Assembly: GCF_002878395.1 (NCBI RefSeq)
Contig: NC_061118.1
Coordinates: 128,629,600 to 128,693,599, forward strand
From: Capsicum annuum
Lineage: Eukaryota; Streptophyta; Magnoliopsida; Solanales; Solanaceae
DNA length: 64,000 bases
Direction: 5' to 3'
Below are positions 54,062 through 64,000 of the stretch, one piece after another. The translations under genes and the position numbers were made by a program. The first letter of the stretch is position 1; the number at the start of each line of letters is the position of its first letter. The notes below the pieces were generated by a model. It searched no databases. It was not told where the DNA came from and worked only from the letters and a program-made list of their open reading frames with translations.

Positions 54062-57000
54062 TACGATAATAATAAAAATATTTATTATTAATTTTAAATA
54101 TATGTCTAAATTTAAATATATAGATTATTAGATAAAGACATATTATATTTAAAAGTAAGGATAAATAAATAACAAACTAATCTTATTTTTTCAAATTTAT
54201 AATATTTGAAATTGAATTTAAATGAAATTTGAATTGGACTGCCTTCTTAGTCTCTCTTATATAGAATTTGAAGTACATTATCTTTTTTTTTTTTTTTTAT
54301 AAAAAATATTATCATTATCTTAAAACTAAAAACTCATAACTAAAGAGTTCTAACAGAAATTTACTATTTCAAGATTATCTATTTTAATATTTAAATGTTA
54401 TAAGATATATTTAAATATAAAAATATTATTAAATAAAAATAATAATTAGTAGTAGTGGTAAAAGCAATAATAGTAGCAGTACATTTGTAGTATGTATTTA
54501 ATAATAATAATAATAATTGTAATAATAATAATAATAATAATAATTTTTTAAAAAATAAATAATAGTAATAATAATAATACTTTATTAACTATAACGAAAT
54601 ATGTCATATGTTGCTTGATTTCAAATCATTTTTTCAATTCAAACATAACATTATAAGATAAATAGATATTGGTTTTGAAAAAGATAAAAGATAATATCTT
54701 ATCTTCTTTCAACAAATTGATATATTATTTGAATTTGAATGAAAGTTGAAATGAAATGAAATTCTAAAAGTTGAAATGAAATGAAATTCTAACTTTTTAT
54801 TCTCTCTTATATATACTCTTACAACAACATATAATATTGATTTTTAAATATTTTAATAATAATAACTATTAAATTTAAATAAGTTAGACTATCAAAGATA
54901 ATTCAGATTAATAAATTATTAATTTTAAATTAAAAATAATTATAAAATAAAATTACTTACTAGAAATAGTTATTTATCACATTAGAATGTTCTAATTGTA
55001 CTCTTATCAAGTTTTGAATTGAAAGATTAAATATTTGAATTTGAAATACATTATCTTTTTGATAAAAAGATTTTCATTATCTTAAAAATAGGAACCCATA
55101 ATTGAAGAATTCTATTAGATATTTTGCTATTTCAAAATTATCTCTTTAAAATTTAAATGCTATGAAATATATTTCAATATAATTTATTTATATATTAATA
55201 AAGATTAAAATTTTATCCAAATAATATTAATAACAATAAAAATAATATAAATTAATAACAGTAATCAAAACAAATTATTATTATGATCATTTGTGATTAA
55301 CATTATTATGATTTTTATTAAAGAAATAATTAAATACAAGAACACGTGTGAACAAATGTCTTCTTTTTTATTCATTTTTATTTAAATCAATTAAATAAGG
55401 TAGAGTTCTAAATAAAATGCTAACTATGTAGTTTTCAAGTTTGAATGTAACTTCTCAAATAATTTTTTAAAATTATAAATTATTAGATAATGATAATTTA
55501 GAATCTTATCTTTTCTAACAAACTGATATATTTAAATTTTGAATTTGACTAAAATTTTGGTTGACATAAATATTCATATTTGTAACCTCTTATATATATC
55601 CCCTTGAATACATATATCATTTAAGTTTTCTTCATTTCTTCTTTTTTTTTTTCTTGACATAAATATCCGTATTTGTAACTTCCTATATATATCCTCTTGA
55701 ATACATATATCATTTAAGTTTTCTTTATTCCTTCATCTTTTTTTTTACGTCAGTTACAATTATTATCATATTTAGATTGTGTTTATCTCAAAAAAAGTTA
55801 TATAATCATTTTATTCACAAGATATTGGTATAATATTATCAGAAAGTAACTTTTACATCATTGTTGTTAAAATTATCTTTGAATAACTATCAAAGTATGT
55901 TGATACTTAAATTAGCTTTTAATTTTTTTTATTGTTATTTATGATTAACATTATATCTAATTTTTTTCACAGATATGTCTACCGTCGTTAAAAAGATTAC
56001 AGGTAATTCTCACTAGATTTGTTTGATTAATTATCAATATATATTATTCATGGTTAATTTAATTTTGAATTATTTTATTATTATTTATGATTAATATTAT
56101 ATTTATTTTTTTGAAACAATGTACCTACCATGGATTAAAAATTTATAGGCAATGCTCATCAACTTTCTCGGAATAAATTAGAAAGGTATGTCCTCATACT
56201 TGATTTAATTTTATAGTAATTTTATTTTATTTTTAACTAACACAATATTTATCTTTTGTCACAGATGTATCTAAGGAAGCTGAAATTTTCACAAATTCTA
56301 TGCACGTTATCTCTCCAAAATGCAAAATAAATACTTGAGAAATCAGCAAGTATAATTGAGAGTCGAAATATACAAAGAAAATTAATCAGATCATTTGTGT
56401 AAAGAATGAATACAAATATTTTTGTCTGTTCAAATGTAATATATTTATCTATCACATTTACATATCCACTTTATTCTAAGAAGGTTATAAAAAAGATATA
56501 TATGCACTTAAATATTGCAGTTGATTTATTCTTTTCATGATTTTACTTGAAAATTTATATTTATAAATAAAAAATATTTACTAATTTTGTTTGTCATTTA
56601 TATTTTTTAAAATTGCACAACTAAAATCTCGATAAACAACAAATCATATGAGCATTAAAATATAAAAATCAAATTAAATTTAAATTCAGTATTTTATATT
56701 TTAAAATATAAGAAAAGAATTCAGTATTTAATATTTAAAATATAAGAGAAGAAGAGTTAATTACTTATAAAGTGTAACTTTGAAAAAGTTAATTAAAAAA
56801 TATACTAGAGTAGTGATAGTTTTAGTAGTAGCAGTAGTAGTAACAACAACAACATAGAAACAACAACAACAACTACTATTACTACAACTACATTATTATT
56901 ATCATTATCACTTATCTTAAATATTTATTTCAATTCAATTATATAACTTATAACATAAATATACACATTTTAAAGAAAAATAAGAATAAAGAGAATAATA

Positions 57001-57124
57001 AATTAATCTTCTTAGCATTTGAATTTACAAAATTAGAAATAATTAAATTTAAATTTAATAGTTTAAAAAAGAATAGAAAATATTTGATTTTAATTTACTT
57101 TTGGTGGGTTTTCAGCGTGGTTAA

Positions 57125-57159
57125 GGGTGGGTGGGTGGGTGGGTGGAGAGGGGGGGGGG
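57125..57159 (+). repeat. (GGGT)n / poly-G tract, strong G-quadruplex motif
   Basis: Five GGG runs separated by single Ts (57125-57146) are followed by AGAG and nine Gs (57151-57159). This is a canonical short-loop quadruplex sequence in otherwise AT-rich DNA inside the candidate Helitron. Confidence 0.85.
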
Positions 57160-58320
57160 ATATGAGGAGAGGGAGGCAAATAGTTTTTTTATTTTATTTT
57201 ATTATCAAATATGTAAATAAAATTTTTGTATTATTAATACTATCGTCAAAATTACTTATACAAAGAAATCATTCCGACTAAAATATTATTGTGATCACTT
57301 ATTTTTTCTTTCTAACATTTAATATGTTTGAAAAATTATGTATCTCATATTTATTTAATGAGTAAAATTTATTTATTCTATAAATATATGTAAGTCCAAA
57401 ATATATATTAAAAGAGAAGAACATTATATAATATTAAAAATAATAAAAAAATTGATAAATAGAAAAAAGATATCTAAAATATTCAATTGAGATGAGTAGG
57501 GGAGGAGAGGACGTAGAATATTCAAGTTAAGAGAGTTATTTGATTTAAAAAAAGATTAAAGATAAATTAAAAGTCTATGAAGTTACATATTAAAAGTAGT
57601 TAGCTATCATACTAAACAGTTCTAATTGAATTCTTATTGTTGTCTATTCCTTTTTTTAATTTGAATTGGAGATATAATATCTTCTCAAAGATACACTTAT
57701 AATTTTTTTTAAAAAATTATAGGTACATTTAATTATTAAATATATTAAAAATACATCTAAATGTAATCTATTAAAATATTAAATGAAGTATAAGAATCTA
57801 ATACTACTACTAATAATAAATAGTAGTAGTAGTTGTAGCACATAGTATATATGTATATTAATAGTAATACTTAGTATGTGTAGTAGTAGTGTAATACAAT
57901 TAATATGTTAAATGAGAAAATATTTTTTAAATCATAAAAAGTAAAAATTTAGATTTTGTATGTCATGTATAGCAACAATAAACAACGAATTAAATGAATA
58001 TTAGAATATAAGAATTTAAGTGATCTAGATTTAAATTTAATATCTTATATTTTGAAATGTAAGAGAAAAAAGTTCATCTTCCTATGAAATGTAACTAAAA
58101 AAAATAATTCATCGTATTTTGAAGAAAATAATTAAAATAAAGTATTTTTTTTACAAGTATTGAGGGTTGAGGTGAGGGATAAGAATTTTGAATTAACTTT
58201 GAGAATATAATGAATAACTTAAATAAAAGAATTTCAGTAAAGAATTTAACTGAAATTAGATAATAGACAAATTACTATCCATATATTTTATTAAAAAAAT
58301 AAAAAATATATAAAAAAAAG

Positions 58321-58499
58321 GGCAGCCCGGTGCACTAAAGCTACCGCTATGCGCGGTGTCCGGGGAAGCGCCCCACCACAAAGGTATATCGTACGCAGCC
58401 TTACCTTACATTTCTACCAGAGGCTTTTTTCAAGGCTTGAACCCGTGACCTCCTGGTCACATGGCAGCAACTTTACCAGTTACTCCAAGGTTCCCCTTC
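58321..58499 (+). mobile_element. Au-type SINE
   Basis: The 179-bp element starts GGCAGCCCGGTGCACTAAAG and has the familiar Au SINE blocks: GCTATGCGCGG (58347), ACGCAGCCTTACC (58393), a B-box-like GGCTTGAACCCGTGACC (58433-58449), CCTCCTGGTCACATGGCAGC and CCAAGGTTCCCCTTC. It is flanked by an imperfect A-rich duplication (AAAAATAAAAAATATAT at about 58298 and 58502). Au SINEs occur widely in Solanaceae and some grasses. It is inserted within the candidate Helitron, so it is younger. Confidence 0.88.
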
Positions 58500-59904
58500 A
58501 AAAATAAAAAAATATATGATTAAATAAAATAAATATAGATAATTTTATATTAACAAAAAAGGCATTTGATAATTATATTAAGCAATTCGATAAGTTAATA
58601 AAAGCCAATGTTAACAATCAAATAATATTAGATAGTGAACAATACAATAAAGAAAATTATTGATCAATTCTTTTCTTTTGATAATTACATGATTCATTTT
58701 TTTTCATATGATTTGACTATGGGATTGTTTGGAGAAGGTTGAGAGAGTTGAATATGGGTGGGGGTGACGCGGCGGTGTGATGGCGGAGAAGGGAGAATAC
58801 ATAGTTTAACTAAATTAATTGAAGTATGTAATTTTATGAATTATTTATTGTAAAATATATTCAACATATTAATGTGATACATAAAACTTAATTTATTATT
58901 TCAAACTAATAAGATAATATTTCTAATGATTTATTTTTTAAAAAATATTTCACGCATCACACGGATACCTATACTAATTTTAAATAACAATCAAAACTAG
59001 GAGTGTACATAGGTCGGGTTGGTTCGGTTTCTCATTAAAATATAACCAAACCAATAATGTCGGTTTTATAAATCTATAAACCAAATCAAACCAATATACA
59101 ATCGGTTTTAGTCGGTTTTTTTTGTTTTCTCGGTTTTTTACAATTATAATGTGATTGAAGAAAAAAATTAAATATTTTCACTAAAAAGCTAAAAAAAAAA
59201 TTGGTCATAGAGTAGTTTCAATTAAAATTAAGTTGACAAATTACTAAGACGTCTAAACTACTATCTCTCAAAGTAATATTATGTGGATACCCAATGGTTC
59301 AATTTCTTAGTCACTAGTCACTGTAGCTTGTCTGAAAGTTCCCTTCACATAAAATGTGAGCATACAAAAGAATGAAGAATTGGAGACAACTTATTAAAAA
59401 CTTAACTCCATAAAGTAACTAACTATAACATAATTCCATAAAAAAAAAATGAGAAACAAACCTAAATCACAACTTGACGAATGAATGAACAAAATGTAAA
59501 GTGAAGCAATGAAGAGTTTTAGGTTTTTATATGGTAAAAATTTAGATATAGGTAACTTTTAGTCCATAATTACAAGACATGGTTAATGTTTGCATAGTTA
59601 CAAAACATAGATATACATTAAATTCCTCTCTTTCTCACACTTTTTCTCGCCTCTCTCCTCCTTCTCTCTCCCCTCCTCCTTCTCTCTCCCCTCCTCCATT
59701 TCTGTCCCTCTATTGGTCCCCCTTCCCCAATCTTTCTCATTCTTTTATCTTGTATAATTTCAAGAATTGTATATTTGTATATAAACTATGCAAAGTGTAT
59801 ATGTATACACTCAATATAAATTCTGCAAACTGTATATATACAGATATATAGTTATTTAATATACACTATAATAATATACAAACATTCAGATATACAATTG
59901 AAAA

Positions 59905-60235
59905 AAAATGTACGTATACAATTAACAACTTATGCATATATGACTTATATAATTGACATATATGACTTATACATATACGACTTATTCAATTGACTTATAC
60001 ATATACGACTTATACAATTATATCATATATACAATTAATATACAACTTATACATATGCACATATATATACATATACAATTAACAACTTATACATATATGA
60101 CTTATATAATTGACATATACAATTGACATATATGACTTATACAATTGACTTACACATATACTACTTATACAATTACATCATATATACAATTAATATACAA
60201 CTTATACATATACGCATATATAATTGACACATAAT
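59905..60235 (+). repeat. Tandem repeat, unit about 157 bp, ACTTATACATATA words
   Basis: ATTAACAACTTAT occurs at 59921 and 60078 (157-bp offset). The ATATACAATTAATATACAACTTATACATA block recurs likewise at the end of each copy. Shorter ACTTATACATAT/ACAATTGAC words nest inside. The repeat lies within the hAT-like element. Confidence 0.75.
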
Positions 60236-60441
60236 ATATAATTGATAACAATTTAGTTGAATTAAGAAAATAATGATTGAACTAAGTTATCTCAATCAAA
60301 ATTTATGGTAGAAAGAATTGCAAAATATATATATAAAAAATTAAATGTAATATAAAAAATACTGAAAATTACCTCAATCTTCAATAAATATTCTAAACGG
60401 ATATTATGTGGTGACAAATCCGCAAAAAAAGTTCTCCAAAG

Positions 60442-60660
60442 TAAAATCAAGGATGATATCTTATGATATTAAAGTGATTTTGAGAGAAAAATAAGGAGAA
60501 AAAAAGTTGAAGAAGGTCTCTTGAAGAACACTATTATGATGTTGCCAATGTTGTTGTTTCTTCAATATAAAATCAAGGATATTAGAGTGATTTTGAGAGA
60601 AAAATAAGAAAAAAAAAGTTGAAGAAGATATCTTCAATAATCGTGCGTTTTGATGTTCCC
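60442..60660 (+). repeat. Direct repeat, two copies of about 120 bp
   Basis: AAAATCAAGGAT followed by AGTGATTTTGAGAGAAAAATAAG and AAAAAGTTGAAGAAG occurs from 60442 and again from about 60568, inside the hAT-like element. The minus-strand frame 60461-60691 reads across it. Confidence 0.75.
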
Positions 60661-61127
60661 ATTGTTGCCTTTTTTTTTGCCAATAGAACAAAAAAAAAAA
60701 TTTAAACTACCAAATAACTATGAATTGTAATTTTTTAAAACATTAACCATACCATGTAATTACTATAGTATTCTGTCTATAATATATAACTTTTTATTTT
60801 TATATTGATTTGTTACTAATGGACAAATATTATAATTAAAGGCCCAAGAATAATATCTATTTTTTGAATATAAAAAAGTAATAAAAATAATTAGAAAGTA
60901 GATTATAAGTAATATTTTTTTACGTATAAAAAATTAAAATTATATATATATATATATTATGTCGATTCGGTTTGAGTTCGGTTTAATTTTATTTTTGCTA
61001 ATGCCAAACCAAACCAAGAATGATTGGGTTTTTTTACCAACACCAAACCAATCAAACCAAATCATAAGTCGATTTTTTTTCTCGATTCGATTCGATTTGA
61101 CTTAACGGTTCGATTTGTACATCCCTA

Positions 61128-62076
61128 ATCAAAACAATAAAAAATTACACAAAAGTACATCTAGAAGAGTTACATTGCGAAATATAGCCGACTTCGTAAA
61201 TTCTTATAAAAAATGACCCAATATCTCTTAGATCCAATTATTTAATCAAAACACTCCCCCTTTCTCCATTTTCGCTCATCTTCTTTCCCCTCTTTCTCTG
61301 TATCCTTCTTCTTCACTTTCTTCATTAACATTTTCTTGAAAAAAAATTAAGTGAAGGAAAAGGGAAGCTCATCTACTTTCACTTATCTATTTTGTCTCAA
61401 AAGACGGTGTTCTACTTGCACCAACAATTTGATATCATTTCTGTTTTTTCTAAATTGGTCTGGTTTTTTTTCCCTTTCTTGTTGTATTTTTATTTGATTT
61501 CCTCAACAATTAGATTAAATCTTCAAATATTAAGAAAGCTTTGTTAGGTTTTTCCCCTCATCCCATTCCACCATCCACCTGCACACTCTTTCAATTGGAG
61601 ATTGAATTTGGGTTTAAAATTTTTGATGGTACAGATTCATAACTTTTGGGTGCGTAGATATGAGAAATTTTTTAATGTTTCAACATCTGGGAGGAATAAA
61701 GGGTTTGAAATGACTGTAGCACGATTTTTTGTGGATGTTCAGCCATTATTGAAGCTCGAAGCTTTAAACTAAAATTGAATTTTCATAAATAATCTTGTTT
61801 TGAGTGGGTATAGTTACAAAAGATTGATTACGTATTGAGGAGCTCAACTCTGAAATTTTGGATAATATGATATAGTTTTGAGGTGCTATGGATGAATTTG
61901 GTGCTTGAATTTGAGGAAGAAGATGTCCATTTTTATATACCAATTTATAAATTTATATATTATTATATATACAGTAGTCCTTTTATTTCAGTAATTTTTT
62001 TCTTTTTCTCCATTTTATACGCATTTATGCAAAGCAAACACATTGTTTAAACATTGTATATAAATAACTTTGTATA

Positions 62077-62116
<40 letters not shown>

Positions 62117-62790
62117 ATACGATTGCATATACACAATTTTATACATCATTACACAATTATATATAAATGTATAAAAAAATATTTAAATTTGTATACTAGG
62201 TGTGGACTCTTTTTTCCTCATGTTGTTGGAAGTATACTTCATGTTTATCTGATTGTCATTGCTCTAATGATCATTTGAAGCACATGATTGACTTATTATC
62301 ACTGTTCATTTTGTATAAATTTGAGCTCAAGAGGAATCCCTTCCTACTTCAATTGATGGGAAACTTTCCAGAGAAGGAGCTTGAGAGGTCAACACTGCCT
62401 ACAAAGCTAAATGGCTATGCAGCAGGGTTTTGTCCATCAAGAATCTAAACATAGATTGATGCAAAGATAAATGATATTATCAAGAAAGGTTGGCCCATTC
62501 TAATGGAAGTTTAGATATACATCTCTAGGGTAAATAAGATCCTGCAGACCTTTGTTATAGTACAAAAATTGAGAGTTCCTTTGTCGAGTTAATGTCTTGT
62601 CGATGAGAGAATACCTTTTATACAAATTCAACCTACATTATTATAGAATCTGAATAACAAGCAAAGACCTTTTTATAATGGTTAATCATATTTATTTGTA
62701 CGAGAGATGGATCAAAATGGTGTCTTATAAGCAACAATTCCAATAAATGGGTTTGTCAGATTTTTCATGACCAAAATGGTGAAAACGCAT
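61128..62790 (+). other. Probable 5' region of a MULE; no confirmed gene
   Basis: The pyrimidine-rich stretch 61250-61330 (CCCTTTCTCC, CTTCTTTCCCC words) looks like a plant leader. A long AT-rich stretch and an (AT)n microsatellite (62080-62112) follow. The open frame 62200-62448 (82 residues, LERSTLPTKLNG near its end) matches no family I recognise. Because a MULE N-terminal exon appears at about 63643-63733 on the same strand, I infer that this is upstream sequence of that element. Confidence 0.35.
62080..62112 (+). repeat. (AT)n microsatellite
   Basis: An uninterrupted AT dinucleotide run of about sixteen units. Confidence 0.9.
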
Positions 62791-62798
62791 GGATTATG

Positions 62799-63490
62799 GA
62801 GCACCTTCAGTGTGCAATTTTCACATTAAAAAAATAGACGGACCATTAAGTATAGTTACACTGAAGGTGCTCTACTTTCAAGATTCTTCAGTGAATCTTT
62901 TACATTTTAAAAAAAGGCTCATTATGGGTCATGAGCCTTCTGTGTATTTGACATTTTGAAGAAAGACTCATTTCTATCAATGCACCTTCAATAGAAATTT
63001 TTTCTCCCTAAAATTTGAAAAGCCTGTCATTTTCTGAATTGATGGAACAAGGGGAGACTATTTTTCACACACTAAAGGCTCATCCTTACAATGCACCTTC
63101 AGTCAAATTATAAAAACACCCTTAAGAGTCTCCAAAATATATTTACACTGAAGGTGCTTTACTCTCAAGAGTTTTCAGTGAATTTTTTACATTTTAAAGA
63201 AAGGTTCATTTGAGTCATGAGCCTTCTGTGTATTTGACATTTTAAGAAAGACTTGTCATCATAAGAAAAGACTGAATTGATGGAACACCCTTAAGAGTTT
63301 TTCTCCAAAATATATTTACACTGAAGGTGCTCTACTCTCATGAGTCTTGAGTGAATGTTTTATTTTAAAGAAAGACTCATTTAAGTCATGAAACTTCCGT
63401 GAATTTTACTGTTTAAGAATCTAAAAAAATTTACCATTTTCTGAATTGATGGGACAATAGGGGACAACTTTTTCATACCCTAAAGACTCA
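62799..63490 (+). repeat. Palindromic repeat array built on ACTGAAGGTGC
   Basis: TTACACTGAAGGTGCT occurs at 62856, 63143 and 63316. Its reverse complement core TGCACCTTCA or GCACCTTCAGT occurs at 62801, 62981 and 63092. A perfect 15-bp inverted pair (62799-62813 and 62858-62872) can form a hairpin with a loop of about 44 nt. Between them the words CATTTTAAAGAAAG, GTCATGAGCCTTCTGTGTATTTGACATTTT and TTTCTGAATTGATGG recur two or three times. No coding frame is supported. Confidence 0.8.
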
Positions 63491-63642
63491 TGGACATTAC
63501 TAAATTCACAAAAATTATTATACTTTTACAGTTGATGTATCCTTCAATCTGAATTGAAGTAAAAAAGGTTAGTAATTTTTCTTAGTATATTGCTCTCCCT
63601 ATTGAGTAAATAATTTCTTAATAACTGAAGTTATTTTTATAG

Positions 63643-63734
63643 GTTTAAAAATATCGAATGAGCATCGTGTTAGAGTTGCATTGTATTGGGGCGGCGATGT
63701 CATATATGAATCTGATACAGTTAGATATAGTTGT
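63643..63734 (+). pseudogene. MULE transposase N-terminal exon fragment, cut by an LTR
   Basis: After an AG acceptor-like TTTTTATAG (63634-63642) the frame reads ISNEHRVRVALYWGGDVIYE and continues SDTVRYS. This resembles the N-terminal start of plant Mutator-like transposases, where a V-x-V-x-WGG-x-I/V segment precedes a Y-S motif. The frame runs straight into the LTR start at 63735, so the rest is displaced or lost. Only about 27 residues support the call. Confidence 0.45.
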
Positions 63735-64000
63735 TGCAACGCCCCAGAAAATGGGTCCCGGAGTGTCACATGGTGCTTGAGGCTACGAGTAGCCCTAAGC
63801 TAACCCTTTGAGCCATTTTCATTCAGTTCAACACAAATCAACGGGGTTTCCATAAATAACCCTCAAATATCAACAGAGTAATCATCATCCTAGAATAAAA
63901 GAATTTCAGAAAGATAACAAAATATGACTTATTAGTCAACTCCAAACATCTATACTAGTCTGACAAGCCTCTAAGAAAATCAATAAAACCAGTGAGCCAT
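63735..64000 (+). mobile_element. Ty3/gypsy LTR start (family related to 'C'), runs off the window
   Basis: TGCAACGCCCCAGAAAATGG is followed by TCCCGGAGTGTCACATGGTG and ACGAGTAGCCCTAAGCTAACCC, matching the first 110 bases of the solo LTR at 22958 block by block. Whether this is a solo LTR or the start of a full element cannot be seen. Confidence 0.75.

Larger units (their letters stand above)
53514..58977 (+). mobile_element. Candidate non-autonomous Helitron
   Basis: The 5' end reads A|TCTATATATATATAAAAGC (53514) and the 3' end reads CACGCATCACACGGATACCTATACTAA|T (ending 58977). The element thus starts with TC, ends with CTAA before a host T, and sits between A and T without a TSD, as Helitrons do. 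The 3' word looks like a Helitron hairpin (CCGCGCATCGCGCGG type) decayed by CpG to CpA/TpG changes. No Rep/helicase domain is visible in 5.5 kb. Inside are AAT microsatellites (53838-53890, 54016-54062, 54500-54545), an internal direct repeat (about 55560-55625 and 55655-55730), a G-run and an Au-like SINE. Confidence 0.65.
58998..61127. mobile_element. Non-autonomous hAT-like element with perfect 8-bp TSD
   Basis: The TSD ATCAAAAC is at 58990-58997 and 61128-61135. The short TIRs are TAGGAGTGTACAT (left) and ATTTGTACATCCCTA (right end), the TAGGGGTGTACA type of plant hAT elements. Both subterminal regions are filled with CGGTTT/AACCAAACC words in opposite orientation (59010-59140 and 60960-61115), as hAT transposase-binding regions often are. 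It is 2,130 bp and has no transposase frame. It starts 20 bp after the candidate Helitron's end. Its frames at 59579-59851 and 60461-60691 are not genes. Confidence 0.88.

Noticed and set aside
56249..56455. A coding fragment captured by the candidate Helitron
   Set aside because: Short splice-like words are present, but the translation shows no recognisable protein family.
62200..62448. An 82-residue protein gene
   Set aside because: There is no recognisable domain, no supporting neighbours, and it lies in repeat-derived DNA; I cannot support it as coding.

Overview
This window is plant nuclear DNA: AT-rich, gene-poor and built mostly of nested transposable elements. The repeat types (an Au-type SINE, chromovirus and Athila-type Ty3/gypsy LTRs, hAT- and MULE-like TIR elements) and the one host gene fit an asterid dicot. 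Solanaceae is the most likely family, but that comes from recognising repeat styles, not from a search. No prokaryotic, organellar or viral gene set is present.

The only convincing host gene is at 43110-47631 (+). It has nine exons with GT-AG introns that join into a 373-residue 5-methylthioribose-1-phosphate isomerase (MTNA/MTI1 type), an enzyme of the methionine salvage (Yang) cycle. Intron 2 holds a 5'-truncated RTE-clade LINE with a 9-bp target-site duplication (TSD), and intron 4 holds a Stowaway-like MITE remnant. Just upstream (about 41.06-42.99 kb) is a foldback-like repeat with a very regular 70/112-bp minisatellite.

Left part, 0-25.3 kb. A decayed LTR remnant (about 580-1950) is followed by one multi-layer nest. 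The outer element is a chromovirus (4703-25315) with a gag zinc knuckle, protease and RT remnants, and an integrase C-terminus plus chromodomain. Within its internal region sits an Athila-type element (6641-15372, TSD CCTAC) that keeps gag-like and protease-like remnants but shows no RT or integrase. Its 5' LTR is split by an inverted solo LTR (7060-8579). The chromovirus 3' LTR carries two more solo LTRs (19948-22248 and 22958-25300).

Middle, 25.3-43 kb. A degraded Mutator-like (MULE) transposase lies on the minus strand (about 25.7-29.0 kb). Next is a Ty1/copia element on the minus strand (30210-40608, TSD GAAAT). A gypsy solo LTR (33181-38314, TSD TATAA) interrupts it, and that LTR is itself interrupted by a second solo LTR (34043-36345, TSD AAAGC).

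Right part, 47.6-64 kb. This is a run of non-autonomous DNA elements: a TIR element at 48352-50000; another with a perfect 9-bp TSD at 50789-52119; a 567-bp tandem duplication carrying tRNA-like SINE pieces; a candidate Helitron (53514-58977) containing an Au-like SINE; a hAT-like element (58998-61127, perfect 8-bp TSD); and a probable MULE 5' region with a palindromic repeat array, cut by an LTR that runs off the window end (63735).

I found no evidence of a new enzymatic or defence system. The notable content is the transposon stratigraphy, the gag-only Athila-type element, the two-period minisatellite beside the gene, and several non-autonomous elements with clean boundaries. All boundaries were read by eye; none was computed.
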